Assembly (NCBI RefSeq): GCF_964355755.1
Contig: NC_092670.1
Coordinates: forward strand, 33,717,795 to 33,777,794
Direction of reading: 5' to 3'
Length of the DNA: 60,000 nucleotides
Origin: Antedon mediterranea
Taxonomy: Eukaryota > Echinodermata > Crinoidea > Comatulida > Antedonidae
Below, in pieces: positions 23,150 through 34,206 of this stretch. The position numbers and the translations under genes were made by a program. Below the pieces are notes generated by a model. It was given only the letters and a program-made list of their open reading frames with translations. It searched no databases and was not told where the DNA came from. Within the stretch, counting starts at the first letter, position 1. Each line of letters begins with the position of its first letter.

Positions 23150-24600
23150 CATCCAGAAAATTATATAAAATAATTTGTGAATCATAATTGTGAATAAGGT
23201 ACTGCATAATTAAACACCATAAACAATCTGTAACCATCTAAAAGTGAATATCGTGTATAAATCCTGTAGTTTAAACAAATTACTGCATCACAAGAGATAA
23301 CCAAAATGTCTATTAATAATTTAGGCAAATTGAAAGCACAGAAAATAATGTACAGTATTAAACTATTGAAAAAGATCTAACATTACTGTTTGTGCAATCA
23401 AATATACACATCCTATTTACAAAATGAATAAACATAAAGTGCAAATAAAAACAACCCCATAAACAGAGGTCTATGTTTGATTTCCACCGGTGATTTGCTG
23501 TGTGATCATTTACTTTGCAAGATAACCTTTCATAAAAACGGGCATGAATAAGAAGTGAGATTAATTTAATACCGCATCCTCTTATTACTTAGCCTAAATA
23601 AAAATCGATACATCATAAAAAATACAAACAATGTGACTGCGAGTCTTCACATGCTATCAACAGATGTCATTGACAGCAGTTCCATAATGTCACGATGAAA
23701 ATGTATGATTACCGGTACACCAAGAAATGTTGTATTATTATTAATACAAATACTATTCCTTATGTTCAGTTAAAAACAACATTAAACATTCAGATTATGT
23801 AAATAATAAATCGTATTGACATATCAAGTAAAGGTGTCTTACTATTGTATGTTGTAGCCTACAATAACTTTTGCCATATTTCGTCGTATTTTTAGGAGAA
23901 ACTGCATCTCAATAGATATAGAAGACATGAAGTAAATACTTGAGTTCCCGATTTAGAGTAGAAACCCAGACTGAAAAATGATGAAAGTTAACAGTGAACA
24001 CTAGTTCATTGAACTCCACCAAAGACTGTGAACCATGTATAAATAAATATTAATATAAAATGATGATTAAAGTATTACAGTAAAATGTTAAAATTCCAAC
24101 AATAAAACTTAAAAATGTACCAAAAAATGAAATTAAGTAATAGAAATGGTCTGTAACACTAAATTGCTGAAAACTCCGTAAAGAAATTGGGAAATGTAAT
24201 TAATTTACAAACAAAATAGCCACTGTTCCTCCAAGAAAAGTTGATAGGATCGGCAATTTGGTATATTTTGTTCATTTAATTTTGATAAAAAATTAAACAA
24301 AAAAAAGCCCTTTTAGCTAAGGACATTTTTTTCAGCAAGATTGGTTAGATGGGAGAGGGTAACATCAGGTAAAGAGGCAATCATATCACGTGATGGTTTA
24401 TAAAAAACCATTGACCTGTCGGTAAATTGTTTTACAGCCATTTCGCCTTCCTTTATGAGCCGAAGGTTTTATTTACGTTTTGCTAAATAGGCTTACAGTT
24501 TGTTTACAATGTTCTTATTAATTTAACCGGAATAAAATATTGAGATAACCGACATGTCTGACATCAATTGTCTACCTGATTTCTAAAATAAGGCCAGCTG
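23150..24600. other. No gene recognised
   Basis: AT-rich upstream sequence of the CTLD/FG-GAP gene. It holds only short, unremarkable open frames. Confidence 0.45.
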
Positions 24601-24611
24601 TTTTAGCAAGC

Positions 24612-24619
24612 ATATATAC
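24612..24619 (+). promoter_or_regulatory. Candidate TATA box
   Basis: ATATATAC lies about 70 bp upstream of the ATG at 24690, leaving room for a short 5' UTR. Confidence 0.45.
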
Positions 24620-24689
24620 CGATGGTAAAATGCATCCCATCATTTAGAAATTACACTTACAGACGTCAGACACTAGCATTGGCTACAAA

Positions 24690-24756
24690 ATGAATCGGTC
24701 AACTATCTTAGTTTTGCTTTTCTGTGCTACATGCACTTTTTGTGAGGCTCGAGCTG
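24690..24756 (+). CDS. Exon 1 of CTLD/FG-GAP gene: signal peptide
   Basis: ATG follows GGCTACAAA. A hydrophobic run with no earlier in-frame Met nearby supports this start. The exon ends in phase 1 at GTAAGT. Confidence 0.85.
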
Positions 24757-27700
24757 GTAAGTGTTAACCAAATTAATTACATATCAAGTTTACACTGAGA
24801 ATAAGCAAAGCATATTATTATTATTATTTAATTAAAGTTTGCGTCAATAGTTAGCAAATGCAAATGCAAACTATGTCGTAATATGTTATTCTTATAGAAA
24901 CTGTACTTAACTAGTAATAAATAATACATTTTAAAAGTCTAATAGTACTTTACTATTAGTACGGTATCGTAACGTTTTTCTTTTGCTACTTTTTTTGAAA
25001 TGTTAGTAACGCGTGACACATTATAAATATAGGCCTACTTATTCTTTTTTTTTCTTTTGTCTAAAAAACTAACAGCAATATTTTATTATTAATAACAATA
25101 TTTGAAATGTTTTTCTTATAATATAATGGCATTATATTCCTCTCTTGCTAGTCCTTAAAATATTTAAAATATTATTTTTAACACATTGTAAACATAGTTA
25201 TTTGTTGTTTAGTTGATTTTTTTTTAATTATATTAGTTTGTATTTTACTATAATAATACTTTGCATTATGAATGTCAAAACAATAAATAATTAAAGAATA
25301 CAAGGACTAGTCTTTTAATAGATTTGGCATTAGACTAGACATTAGACCCCTCCTATATATAACCTCCATTGGCTACCTATTGACTCCAGTATAAAATATA
25401 AGATCCTTTTACTAACATTTAAAGCGCTACTTCTTAAACAACCTACTTATCTCCTTGATCTTCTTCCCTCATACACTCTTGCTTGTCTTCGTTCGGCTGA
25501 TCAAAACCTACTACTTGTTCCTAGAATTAACACCAAATCGTATGGACAAAGGTCTTTTATGTTCTCTGCTGCTTCTCTTTAGAATTCTCTCCCTCGTCAT
25601 TTTACTAAATCAACTTCTATTGCTATTTTTAAAAAAGAACTTAAAACGCATCTTTTTAACATCCAATATAAGCGCCTTTGATATTTACTTCGGTTTAGTT
25701 GATTCTGGCGCTATACAAATACCTAAATTATTATTATTATTATTAAAAGCAATTCTATGTACTGTAGAACTTAGAAGTCCTTTGTTGTAAAAACCATCAA
25801 TATTATGTGCAAGTTCGACAATAAACTATTTGCTGTAATTGTTATTTTGAATTTTAATCGTTTTAACAGTATTTTACAGGGCCTATGGCGTTTTCGCAAT
25901 CTGCATTTTTAATATTTTTCAACAGTATTTGATGTATTTTTCATTGTAGTTTTATTGTCTTAATTATGCCAAGCAAAACAAATTTGTTCTTATTATGATA
26001 CAGATGATAAAATGATCAACCAAATTCACACTAGAATCCGACTTGGTTTCAGCTGTCTCAATTCGCATTTATTCTAACATGGACTTCGGGACAATCCAAA
26101 TTGTACTCGTGGCTATAATGATGAGAATCCGCTTCATTTCGTATGTTACTGCCCCAATTATAATACACAAAGAGATTTTCTACTTGTAAGCGCTAAATCA
26201 ATTATTGAAGATATCTTGGCCAAGGATTTTTCTTTAACGTATAATTTTAAATTTTTAAGTTAAATTTTCATTTTTGGTTCCGATCTTCTTTCGAATTGTG
26301 AAAAATGCTTTATTGTTTTATGTAAAACATTTCTTGTTAATTCAGGAAGATTTGATTGATGTTTCTGTTAATTTTTGTTTTAAAACGTTTTATTTTTTAA
26401 TCTGAGGCGCCTTGAAGCTAAGGTGGTTCCATCTTGTAAGGCGCCTCTGTGTAATATACTGAATAGAAAAATAAACAAAAACAAAAACAAAACAAATTCC
26501 CATTCTAAAGTGGAAAAATAAAATTTATTAAATTTGGAATCTTCTGAAATAGCAATTCTTTATAACATTAACATCTAAAACTATCATTTGATTCTCTATA
26601 ATGAAGCCGACCCATGGGTCACAACAAATTTCAAAGAAACAGAAGACGTCCTTGTTCATTATATTTCTTTAATAATTATTGTTTTTATTTTAAAAAAAAA
26701 GATATTTGCCTCTTTAGACATTTCTTGGAACACAATCTAATGACATTTTTTCAACAGAAATTTAGTAAATAAACATAAAGAATACCAAAATATAAATAGG
26801 CCTACATTTATTGTTTTAGCAGAGGTGCAAAAAGAATTAGGTAAAGCAACTGTCGACGAAAGTACTGAAGAAACAAGAGAAGTCAATGAAAGCGTTGCAA
26901 ACACAAATGACAACATTCAAAAGGTCGACGAAAGTATTGTAGACGACAGCGATGTCAACAAAATATACTCCAAAAACAATTCAGAAAAAGCAGGTAAACA
27001 ATCTACATCAAAAACATTTCAATTTAGTTCTTTTTTCAAAAAATATAAAAAATAATTTTAAAATTTTAATCTGAAGCAATGGGATAAACATTATCGTACC
27101 ATTATCACGATGATGTTATGTTCCACATGTAATTCTTACTTTTAAAAAGATATCAAAATAAGCTGAAATAATGCTGCATTGTTTAAACAAATAAATATAC
27201 ATTTAAAAAATATGCATTATATGGAACATTTTATTATCAATAATATACAATCTTTTCAGAAATTTTAGAAAAACAACTGGAAGAAAAAAACATAGCTGGA
27301 GGTAATAAACGTTAATCAAACAAAAAGTCTGTCTTATTTTCAAAAGAATATATTCATAGATAACAACAAATTATTATAATAATACTAAAGAATAATGAAA
27401 ATAACATATTGGGTTAATTTGCAGACATTCTTTTTACAGTTAGGGGAAAATGGAAAAATCAGCACTGTGGTCATGTTACAATAGTTTTCAAAACAAAATA
27501 GATTGTCTGATAAAAATCCTAGAAAGTAGGAAACCTTTTACCATGTTTACTATTCTTCAAATGTACGTAGGCCTGCATTTAAATGTAAATGCAAGTTCAT
27601 GCATATAATTTGTCATTATCTTTACTTTATCATAGGTTGTCCAAGTTACTGGACAGCATACAGAGGAAACTGTTATAAATACTTTTCTATAAAAGTTAGT

Positions 27701-30700
27701 TGGCAAACAGCTAGATCTAGGTGCAAGAGTTACGGGGCTGATCTTGCTGTGATAAAGTATTCATCTGAAAATTACTTTATCGGTAATCTTATTCAATTAA
27801 ACTCGTGGATCGGTTTAACAGACGTGAAGACCGAAGGCAAATTTGTTTGGGTACACAATGGCGAAAGCTCAACGTATCTAAGTATGAACATTGTTACTTG
27901 TACAATAGCTTATTTAAAATTTCGAGTAATCTGTATCTTTAAGACGGGCATAAATATTGCACAGCGCGCCATTTATTGGTGCATTTTGCAACCCCAAACA
28001 ATTTTTTTCTCCTTTTTTAACCTTGATTATGTTTATAACAAGTTATACCACCCGTCCCACTCTGCTCTTTAATATATGCATGCCGATATTGTACTGGTTT
28101 TTTTTTTTCATTAGACTAGATTTAAATACATTCACTTCAGTTCAGTTAAATAATGAAATCTACTATCATATAATTCAGATTTTAATAAAGGAGAACCAAA
28201 CGATTTAGGGAGCGAAGAATGTGTAGAGGTTTACAACACATCTCCGTACAAATGGAATGATGAAAGCTGCAAAAGTCTTCGAGCCTATGTGTGTGAAAAA
28301 TGTTAGTACTTATTATAGTTGTAAAGTGAAATAAATAAATGAAAATGAAATTTGTATACCATTTTTATAATAGAAATATGTTTTGGTATTTGTCTACATA
28401 CCCATACAAACAATAAACTAGTCGACACGGGAACGACCTATTTGTTAATATAGGGTACTCGCTATACCGTTTCCACTTCATTCCAATTACAATAATTAAT
28501 TGATATCCCAATAAGAACACAACAAGCGATATTGTCCGCCATACTGCGTACAATATTACATTTCTAAATTCTCGGTATGCCTTAATTATTATAAGATATA
28601 AATTATCACCATATGTTTTTGTTAAAACCTGTCCTTCATTCATTATTCATTTAAACACTGCATTTACCTTTGTTTAATATACACAGGCCCTACATATATA
28701 ATTATTTTAAGTGTTACGTTAATATTAATTTAAGAGGCCTAATACGACATATTCAAACGGATTAACTGTAGAAATATAATAACGTAAATCAATAACGTGA
28801 TTTAAGAAAATATTTTTTTTTATAGAAATAGAACCTCTCAAACAGGGTAATTTACCACACATTGAATTACAACATTATAAATAAAACACATTTTTAATTT
28901 ATATTTTTGTTATATACAGCAGAAAGCACCGTTGATGTATTCGTGGGAACAACTTACAGAATATCGAGTCTTTGTGCAGCGTCTTCGGATAAGCCGTTCA
29001 TTGGAGATTTCAATGGTGATGGTAACACAGATGTTATATGTCACAACATCCTCACTGGATCAAAGAAGATTTATTATGCAAGGTAATTACTTTTATAATA
29101 AAATAAGTAGAAAAAAATCCCCATTTTTAGCAAAAATGTTTGTAAATCGATTAGTAAATGCTATTGTACTGCATTATGTATACATTGTATAATGTTAACA
29201 ATATTTTATACAACTATTTAGAGAAGAAGAGAATTTAAATTACCTGCAAATTTCTTATTTCCATAAGAACGCATTTGACTTGTTTTATTAACAAGGCCAT
29301 ATAGATGGCTGCAGTCGCGTGCTCATTAGTGTTTACCGACCGACCGACCAACCTACCAACTGACCGAAATTACTGAATGTTTAAAAATGTTGAAATGTTT
29401 AAAAACAGTTATATTTTTTTAATTTACACGTGCGTAGCCTGTCACTTTTGACGTGCTCGTATAACGTAATTTCGAGTTGAAAAGTAAGTCAAGAAAACAG
29501 AAATCGGGCAAAAAGAGTGCGCAATAACATTTAACGCGCAGTGCGCGCGCAAAAATCTGCGCACTCATGGCAATTTTGTAAACGCTTAAAATTGCCTGAA
29601 ACGTACTCTTATTTCATCGAAAATAAATTTTGAAAATTTTAAGCGCGCGTACGCATGCGTTACATGCGCTACGCACATAATTGTATTGCCATATGATGAT
29701 TTATGCCCTGAAATGTATGAGTACCAAATGTTATTCATGGTTGTGAAGATATGATTACAAACACGATTTCGTTAAATCGTGCGTAGACCGCGTAATTTTT
29801 TATTGCGCACCGTGAAAACATAACCACATCGATTCCTGGCCATAAGGAATATACTGTGAAAAATTGACTTTAGCTAGATTAAACTGATATCAAGATAAGG
29901 TCAGAAAGCGATAAAACGCATAGTGATACCGGACCGACAGACAGGCCGACAGACCGACAGACCGACCGACCGACCGACATAGTGAACTATAGAGTCGCGT
30001 CCACGCGACTAAAAACCATTTTACACAAATGTTACTTCTTTAGATTAAATACAAAGATTTGCGTAAGTGTAAGATATATATAAACAATTTTCTTCCGGTA
30101 TTTACGGCTACTATTTTGTTTGTTTTTTAAATTCAAATTGCTTAAATGTTGATAAACATTATAAAGCTGACATATAAAAAAGAACAATGTTGTAATAACA
30201 AAATAAAAAAAGAACAATTTACAATTAACGATTCGATAAAAAAAATATGAGCTCTAAATGTAAAACAAAACAGCAAATGACGTTGACGAAGTTCGAACAC
30301 ATGTCTTCCGGTTTGGAAACTAAAGCTTCTGGCTTTCAGAAAAAACAGTAGAGGGTATGTTGTATAAAATGTCAGGAGAAAGGTCAATATTTTGATTTTA
30401 TATGAATAAAAACGTTCCTTTATTGTATTATTTTTCCAGCTGTAAAGGCTCTTTCAATAGCCAGCAGACGTGGCAAAGTGGAATGGATTGGTGTCATCAC
30501 AGTGGAGAACAACTGTTCATAGGTGATTTCAACCGTGATGGTCGATCTGATATGATGTGCCACGATCGCAACACTGGTTACAAACGGTATACTTTTGCCC
30601 AACCTCCAGGCATATTCACTGGTCCAACTCTACATGAAAACATAAACTGGTGTAAAACTGATCAACTGATTGTTACTGACTTTAATGGAGACGGCCGAGA

Positions 30701-31235
30701 TGATATGTTGTGTCATAGTAGTAATGCATACACTCAGATTAGATATGCAAAAACAAGTGGTACCTTTACAACAGTGGGTTGGCAACAAAAAATGAATTGG
30801 TGTGGAAGTTCTAACAAGTTGTTAACAGGTGATTTCAACGGAGATAGAAGGGCTGATCTAATCTGTCACTTGGCAAATGGGCACATTGAGGTCATATTAG
30901 CATCGGCGAGCGGCAAGTATACTTCGTCAGCAAAAAAGCATGTGCATACTGATTCGTGGTGCAAATCAACCAATAATAAGCTTAGCATCGGGTACTTCAA
31001 TAATGATAGACGAGCCGATCTGATGTGCAGCGATACGTCTGGTCCGTTGTGGATTGCCTTTTCCGAAGCAAACGGTTTATTTACAAGTATAGGATGGCGG
31101 CGTAAGACGTCCTGGTGTACGTACAGCAATAACAAGCTGTTAATTGCCGATGTGAATGGAGATGGTGGCGACGATTTGCTGTGTGAAAGTTCATCCTATG
31201 GCGTTAGGTACATATCTTTGAATAAGATACTATAA
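24690..31235 (+). CDS. Secreted C-type lectin fused to six FG-GAP/VCBS repeats
   Basis: Seven exons join in frame: 24690-24756, 26823-26993, 27260-27301, 27636-27881, 28179-28301, 28920-29082 and 30440-31235, giving about 535 residues. Residues 1-22 form a signal peptide (MNRSTILVLLFCATCTF). An acidic Asp/Glu/Ser-rich linker and a short helical exon follow to about residue 93. Residues 94-216 are a long-form CTLD (CPSYWTAY-x3-CYKYF start, WIGL core, GEPND and KWND). The EPN plus WND residues predict calcium-dependent mannose-type binding. From residue 217 come six repeats with DFNGDG-x2-D-type calcium loops and a conserved following Cys, like FG-GAP/VCBS propeller blades. All but one intron are phase 1. 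AATAAA occurs at 31397. The protein is secreted; its role, perhaps recognition of glycans, is inference. Confidence 0.88.
25345..25744 (+). mobile_element. CR1-like LINE 3' fragment
   Basis: Frames with one or two breaks read IKYKILLLTFKALLLKQPTY, LRSADQNLLLVPRINTKSYG and NSLPRHFTKSTSIAIFKKEL. This is the conserved C-terminal end of CR1/L2-type reverse transcriptases. It ends GGCGCTATACAAATACC plus an ATT repeat. It sits in intron 1 of the CTLD/FG-GAP gene. Confidence 0.8.
26000..26495 (+). mobile_element. Non-LTR retrotransposon 3' fragment with stem-loop
   Basis: The stretch reads INQIHTRIRLGFSCLNSHLF, a stop, then HGLRDNPNCTRGYND and ENPLHFVCYCPNYNTQRDFL. This is a C-terminal Cys/His motif common in non-LTR elements. 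The 3' UTR has a 10-bp hairpin, GAGGCGCCTT (26404-26413) and AAGGCGCCTC (26438-26447), close to an (AAAAC)n tail. It lies in intron 1 of the CTLD/FG-GAP gene. Confidence 0.7.
26823..27301 (+). CDS. Exons 2-3 of CTLD/FG-GAP gene: acidic linker and short helix
   Basis: Exon 2 (26823-26993) encodes VQKELGKATVDESTEE and similar Asp/Glu/Asn-rich sequence. Exon 3 (27260-27301) encodes EILEKQLEEKNIAG, a short amphipathic helix. Both are symmetric 1-1. The exon 2 acceptor is TAGCAG, so use of either AG would add or drop a single Ala without a frame change. Exon 3 has a clear counterpart in the neighbouring lectin gene (35864-35902). Confidence 0.75.
27636..28301 (+). CDS. Exons 4-5 of CTLD/FG-GAP gene: C-type lectin domain
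   Basis: Exon 4 (27636-27881) covers CPSYWTAYRGNCYKYF through WIGLTDV and WVHNGESSTYL. Exon 5 (28179-28301) covers GEPNDLGSEECVEVY to KWNDESCKSLRAYVCEK. The six Cys of a long-form CTLD are present. The intron between them is phase 1, at the same residue as in the 34.2-38.4 kb lectin gene. Confidence 0.9.
28920..31235 (+). CDS. Exons 6-7 of CTLD/FG-GAP gene: FG-GAP/VCBS repeats
   Basis: Exon 6 (28920-29082) holds FIGDFNGDGNTDVICHN. Exon 7 (30440-31235) holds five more: GDFNRDGRSDMMCH, TDFNGDGRDDMLCH, GDFNGDRRADLICH, GYFNNDRRADLMCS and ADVNGDGGDDLLCE. Trp-Cys pairs (MDWC, INWC, MNWC, DSWC, TSWC) lie between repeats. The DxNxDGxxD loops are of the calcium-binding type, but repeats 4 and 5 replace key Gly/Asp and may bind poorly. 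The intron is phase 2, where AG joins C to make Ser. The stop is TAA at 31233-31235. Confidence 0.9.
29290..30014 (+). mobile_element. Long (GACC)n hairpin element, copy 3 (725 bp)
   Basis: It begins AACAAGGCCATATAGATGGC, TGCAGTCGCGTGC and a GACC array. It ends with a GACA/GACC array, GACATAGTGAACTATAGAG and the palindrome GTCGCGTCCACGCGACTAA. The interior of about 500 bp is nearly the same as in 52607-53473. It lies in intron 6 of the CTLD/FG-GAP gene. Confidence 0.82.
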
Positions 31236-31239
31236 TTAT

Positions 31240-31945
31240 TTGAACACCATACTGCAATTACAATGAAAATCATTTATTCTACTACACAGTAAGCTTATAT
31301 AAGTAAATTGATTACAGAAAATAAGCGAAGAAATAATAATTATATCATTTGTTTAAACAAGGAGAAATAACCTACTGTACTCATAAATTACACATAATAA
31401 ATACTATTTGTCTTAAATGTAATATTCATTAATCAAGTAATTCGTATTAATTTTCTATAATAATTAATATACAAATTCCTGATTATAATAATATATTAAT
31501 AATAATAATAATAATATTAGTTATAGGCCCGTATTAATTTCATGTGTGACCAGTTCCATTATAATTAGCATTAAAAAAGTTCATGTTGAAAATATTCTTG
31601 ATTTGTGTCATTAACTTATTATGTCTATAAAATGCTTTTCTAAAATAGTCAGTCAGGGACGGTTCAGTGTATACATTTTTAAATTACGCAACATGTATTA
31701 AATTTTGTTACAGAATGCTTTAAATCTAAATCATTAACAAATAATTATATTTCTATTGTATACTATACGTTCAAAACAACCTTCCTTATATTCTCCATTT
31801 TCTGGACTATTTGAACCCTTAATCTGTTTCAGAACTAATGTACTGCAAAATTTATATCAACCTTTATTGATTTCGTCATGCAATCCCTTAAAATTCAATT
31901 AAATTCAAAAGACATTTATTTTTGTCCAACAGATAATAAGTAAAA
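31240..31945. other. 3' flank of CTLD/FG-GAP gene
   Basis: Probable 3' UTR with AATAAA at 31397-31402, then AT-rich sequence. No other feature is seen. Confidence 0.5.
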
Positions 31946-31947
31946 AA

Positions 31948-32055
31948 ACAAGGCCATATACATGGGTGAAGTCGCGTTCTCAAGTTAGTGTTTACCGACC
32001 AACCGACCAACCAACCGACATAGTGAGCTGTAGATTCGCGTTGCACGCGACTAAA
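31948..32055 (+). mobile_element. Short (GACC)n hairpin element, copy 4
   Basis: AACAAGGCCATATACATGGG at the start, a GACC/AACC array, and GTAGATTCGCGTTGCACGCG then ACTAAAAA at the end. Confidence 0.75.
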
Positions 32056-32059
32056 AACA

Positions 32060-33240
32060 GTAGTGACAGATTGAGATTATTGTAAAAAAGTAATGGACAA
32101 AGGCAGAATTCTAAAAAGATGAAAATCTTGTGGGATTGCCTTGACACACTAATAATTAATAATAAAAAATAAATAAAAACAAAAAAAAACTAATTTAAAA
32201 ATAAAGATTATACCAGTAGATAAACGTTGACAAAAATGAATTAAAAACGTATAGCTGCTGGGCATAGTAACGAACAAAATGACGACAGAAAAATATAATC
32301 TAGCAAGATTCACAGAAACAACGACCATATCAAACTTATCGATTTAACGAGACACAGAAAGTGATCTTGGAGAATGAGTAGCTGGTGGCAGCACAAGAAA
32401 ATGAGGGGGTAAATTGTTATACATGAGTGGCCCAGAATATCTAATACTTTACCAAATAGTTGGTGTTGCGCATGGGAATACAAATATTATTTACCTTAAA
32501 ACAATATATCACAGAAAATTCTACAAAACATTAGACTACCTGTCTTGGTATAAGATATAAAAAATGATAATAATTTATCAAACTTATCCTGATTCAGCAA
32601 AAAGAATCGGTACTACTCTCTTTTTATTCATTGTTAAAATGAACATCATTTATAAATATATGTAAAGAATGAACTGACAGCATATGAACAAAAAACGTGG
32701 GCGTGTACACTTGAAATGGTGTCACTGACCATTGACCGTGTTGGGCTAGCTTATCGTCTGTAGCTGTCCATAACAATTAATGCTAATCAACAATCTACTG
32801 GATAAAGATAAAAGGAACAGATTTGATTCTCTTTTAAAGGTAAAGGTAAAAGCTATTTTTAGAAATGGAATTATGATAGCATTTCTTATGTAATTTACAC
32901 GTACTTTTAACTTTGGTAAACAGAATGGCAAGTGTTTACGTGATTGACAGTAAACAATAAAGTAGAAGGTATCCTTTTTCTCACTGGATTTTTTTCGGTA
33001 AAACTAAAAAAGAAACAAAAAAATGGAGAAACAACGGAAACACATCACGGGTAAAACCAAAATGCCGATAAATAGAATCGATACTTTGTTCTCTAGTATA
33101 CTCCATGTTTTTATTTGGTCACACACAGCAAAACACCATCGGCAGCGCAACCAATAAGAATTATTTTCTAAAGAAATAAAAACACGTATTCTTACGTTAG
33201 GCAGAGAGTTTTTTTAATTTTAAAATAGTAATTTTAATTA
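32060..33240. other. No feature recognised
   Basis: AT-rich intergenic sequence between the two lectin genes. No domain-bearing frame. Confidence 0.45.
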
Positions 33241-33246
33241 TGGAGG

Positions 33247-33308
33247 CATGCTACAAACATTGGTACATAATACAGTTTAAAAACTGTATTTCCATTGTTC
33301 GTAGCATG
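33247..33308 (+). ncRNA. 62-nt hairpin, candidate small-RNA precursor or MITE
   Basis: CATGCTAC pairs with GTAGCATG, an imperfect middle section follows, and ATACAGTTT pairs with AAACTGTAT around a two-base loop. Length and bulges resemble a pre-miRNA, but the loop is very small. A decayed transposon end would look similar. Confidence 0.25.
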
Positions 33309-33544
33309 TCTCTTTCACCACCTTATATACTACTATACGTAGAGACGTGACATATTGGAACAAATAGAATAGATATGGAAATGGACAGAAAACCTCCCCA
33401 GACGAACGACAACAGATGGGCAAAATAGGACAGAAAAAGACGGGTTCAGCTTGAGGAGGCCTTCACCCTACAGTGATCTGAAAAGGCCTGAAATTGTGAT
33501 GACATCATAATTGAGATTGGTAGACTTATCAGTACTAGGGTAGA

Positions 33545-33855
33545 CATATTAATAATACGTCGTTCTTATATAGCGCCTAATGCACAAAGCCTCTAAGCCT
33601 CCACATTATTACCCCAGTGATTTTTGGATCAAACATACTCCCACAATGGTGGTAAAGCCAGTAATCGGCTTTTTGTTTTGACCTAATACCATGTACCCAT
33701 TTGTACACCTGGGTGGAGAGAGGCAAACGAAAGTAATGTATCTAGTCTAAGGATACAGGAAATGCGATGAGCTTTGGATTCTAACTCATGATCTCACGAT
33801 CAATAGTCCAACGTCCAATACACTGTTGGTCTGTAAGCTAGTAGTACATAAATTA
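33545..33855 (-). mobile_element. SINE-like element with tRNA-type head (minus)
   Basis: The plus strand shows TATAGCGCCTAATGCACAAA, ACATTATTACCCCAGTG, GTACACCTGGGTGGAGAGAG and then a complementary B-box-like GGATTCTAACTCATGATC. This order is familiar from broad metazoan tRNA-derived SINEs read on the minus strand. Family assignment is from memory of the pattern. Confidence 0.5.
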
Positions 33856-34206
33856 GGCCTATATTGTTTTTCTTTTTTTCATTTGCGAAATAAAGCGTCA
33901 CTTTCGTGAATATAATCATTCAGTTCACGCTGAAGATCTTCTGGCCTTTATCTTTAAGCGTTACACTTTAGATTCACCCACATTATATTATGTTATCATG
34001 TTACTATGGAACCAAGATCACGTTCGATTGATAATCAATATTTATTATTACAATATCGAATAAACCACTCCTCTTATCATGGATCCATCCGAGATTGATA
34101 ATTGATAACATTCAACATAAAGTGCCCACACAATGTAAGTGATGCAACAAAAGTAACAATATCAGTTCTAACTTCTGATTCAGCAACAACAACATACTTC
34201 TACAAG

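Noticed and set aside
30420-31135. Minus-strand frames in the FG-GAP exon
   Set aside because: Antisense shadows of the long plus-strand exon 7.
33545-33855. Functional tRNA on the minus strand
   Set aside because: Only box-like remnants remain. The surrounding sequence fits a SINE pattern and no cloverleaf could be drawn.
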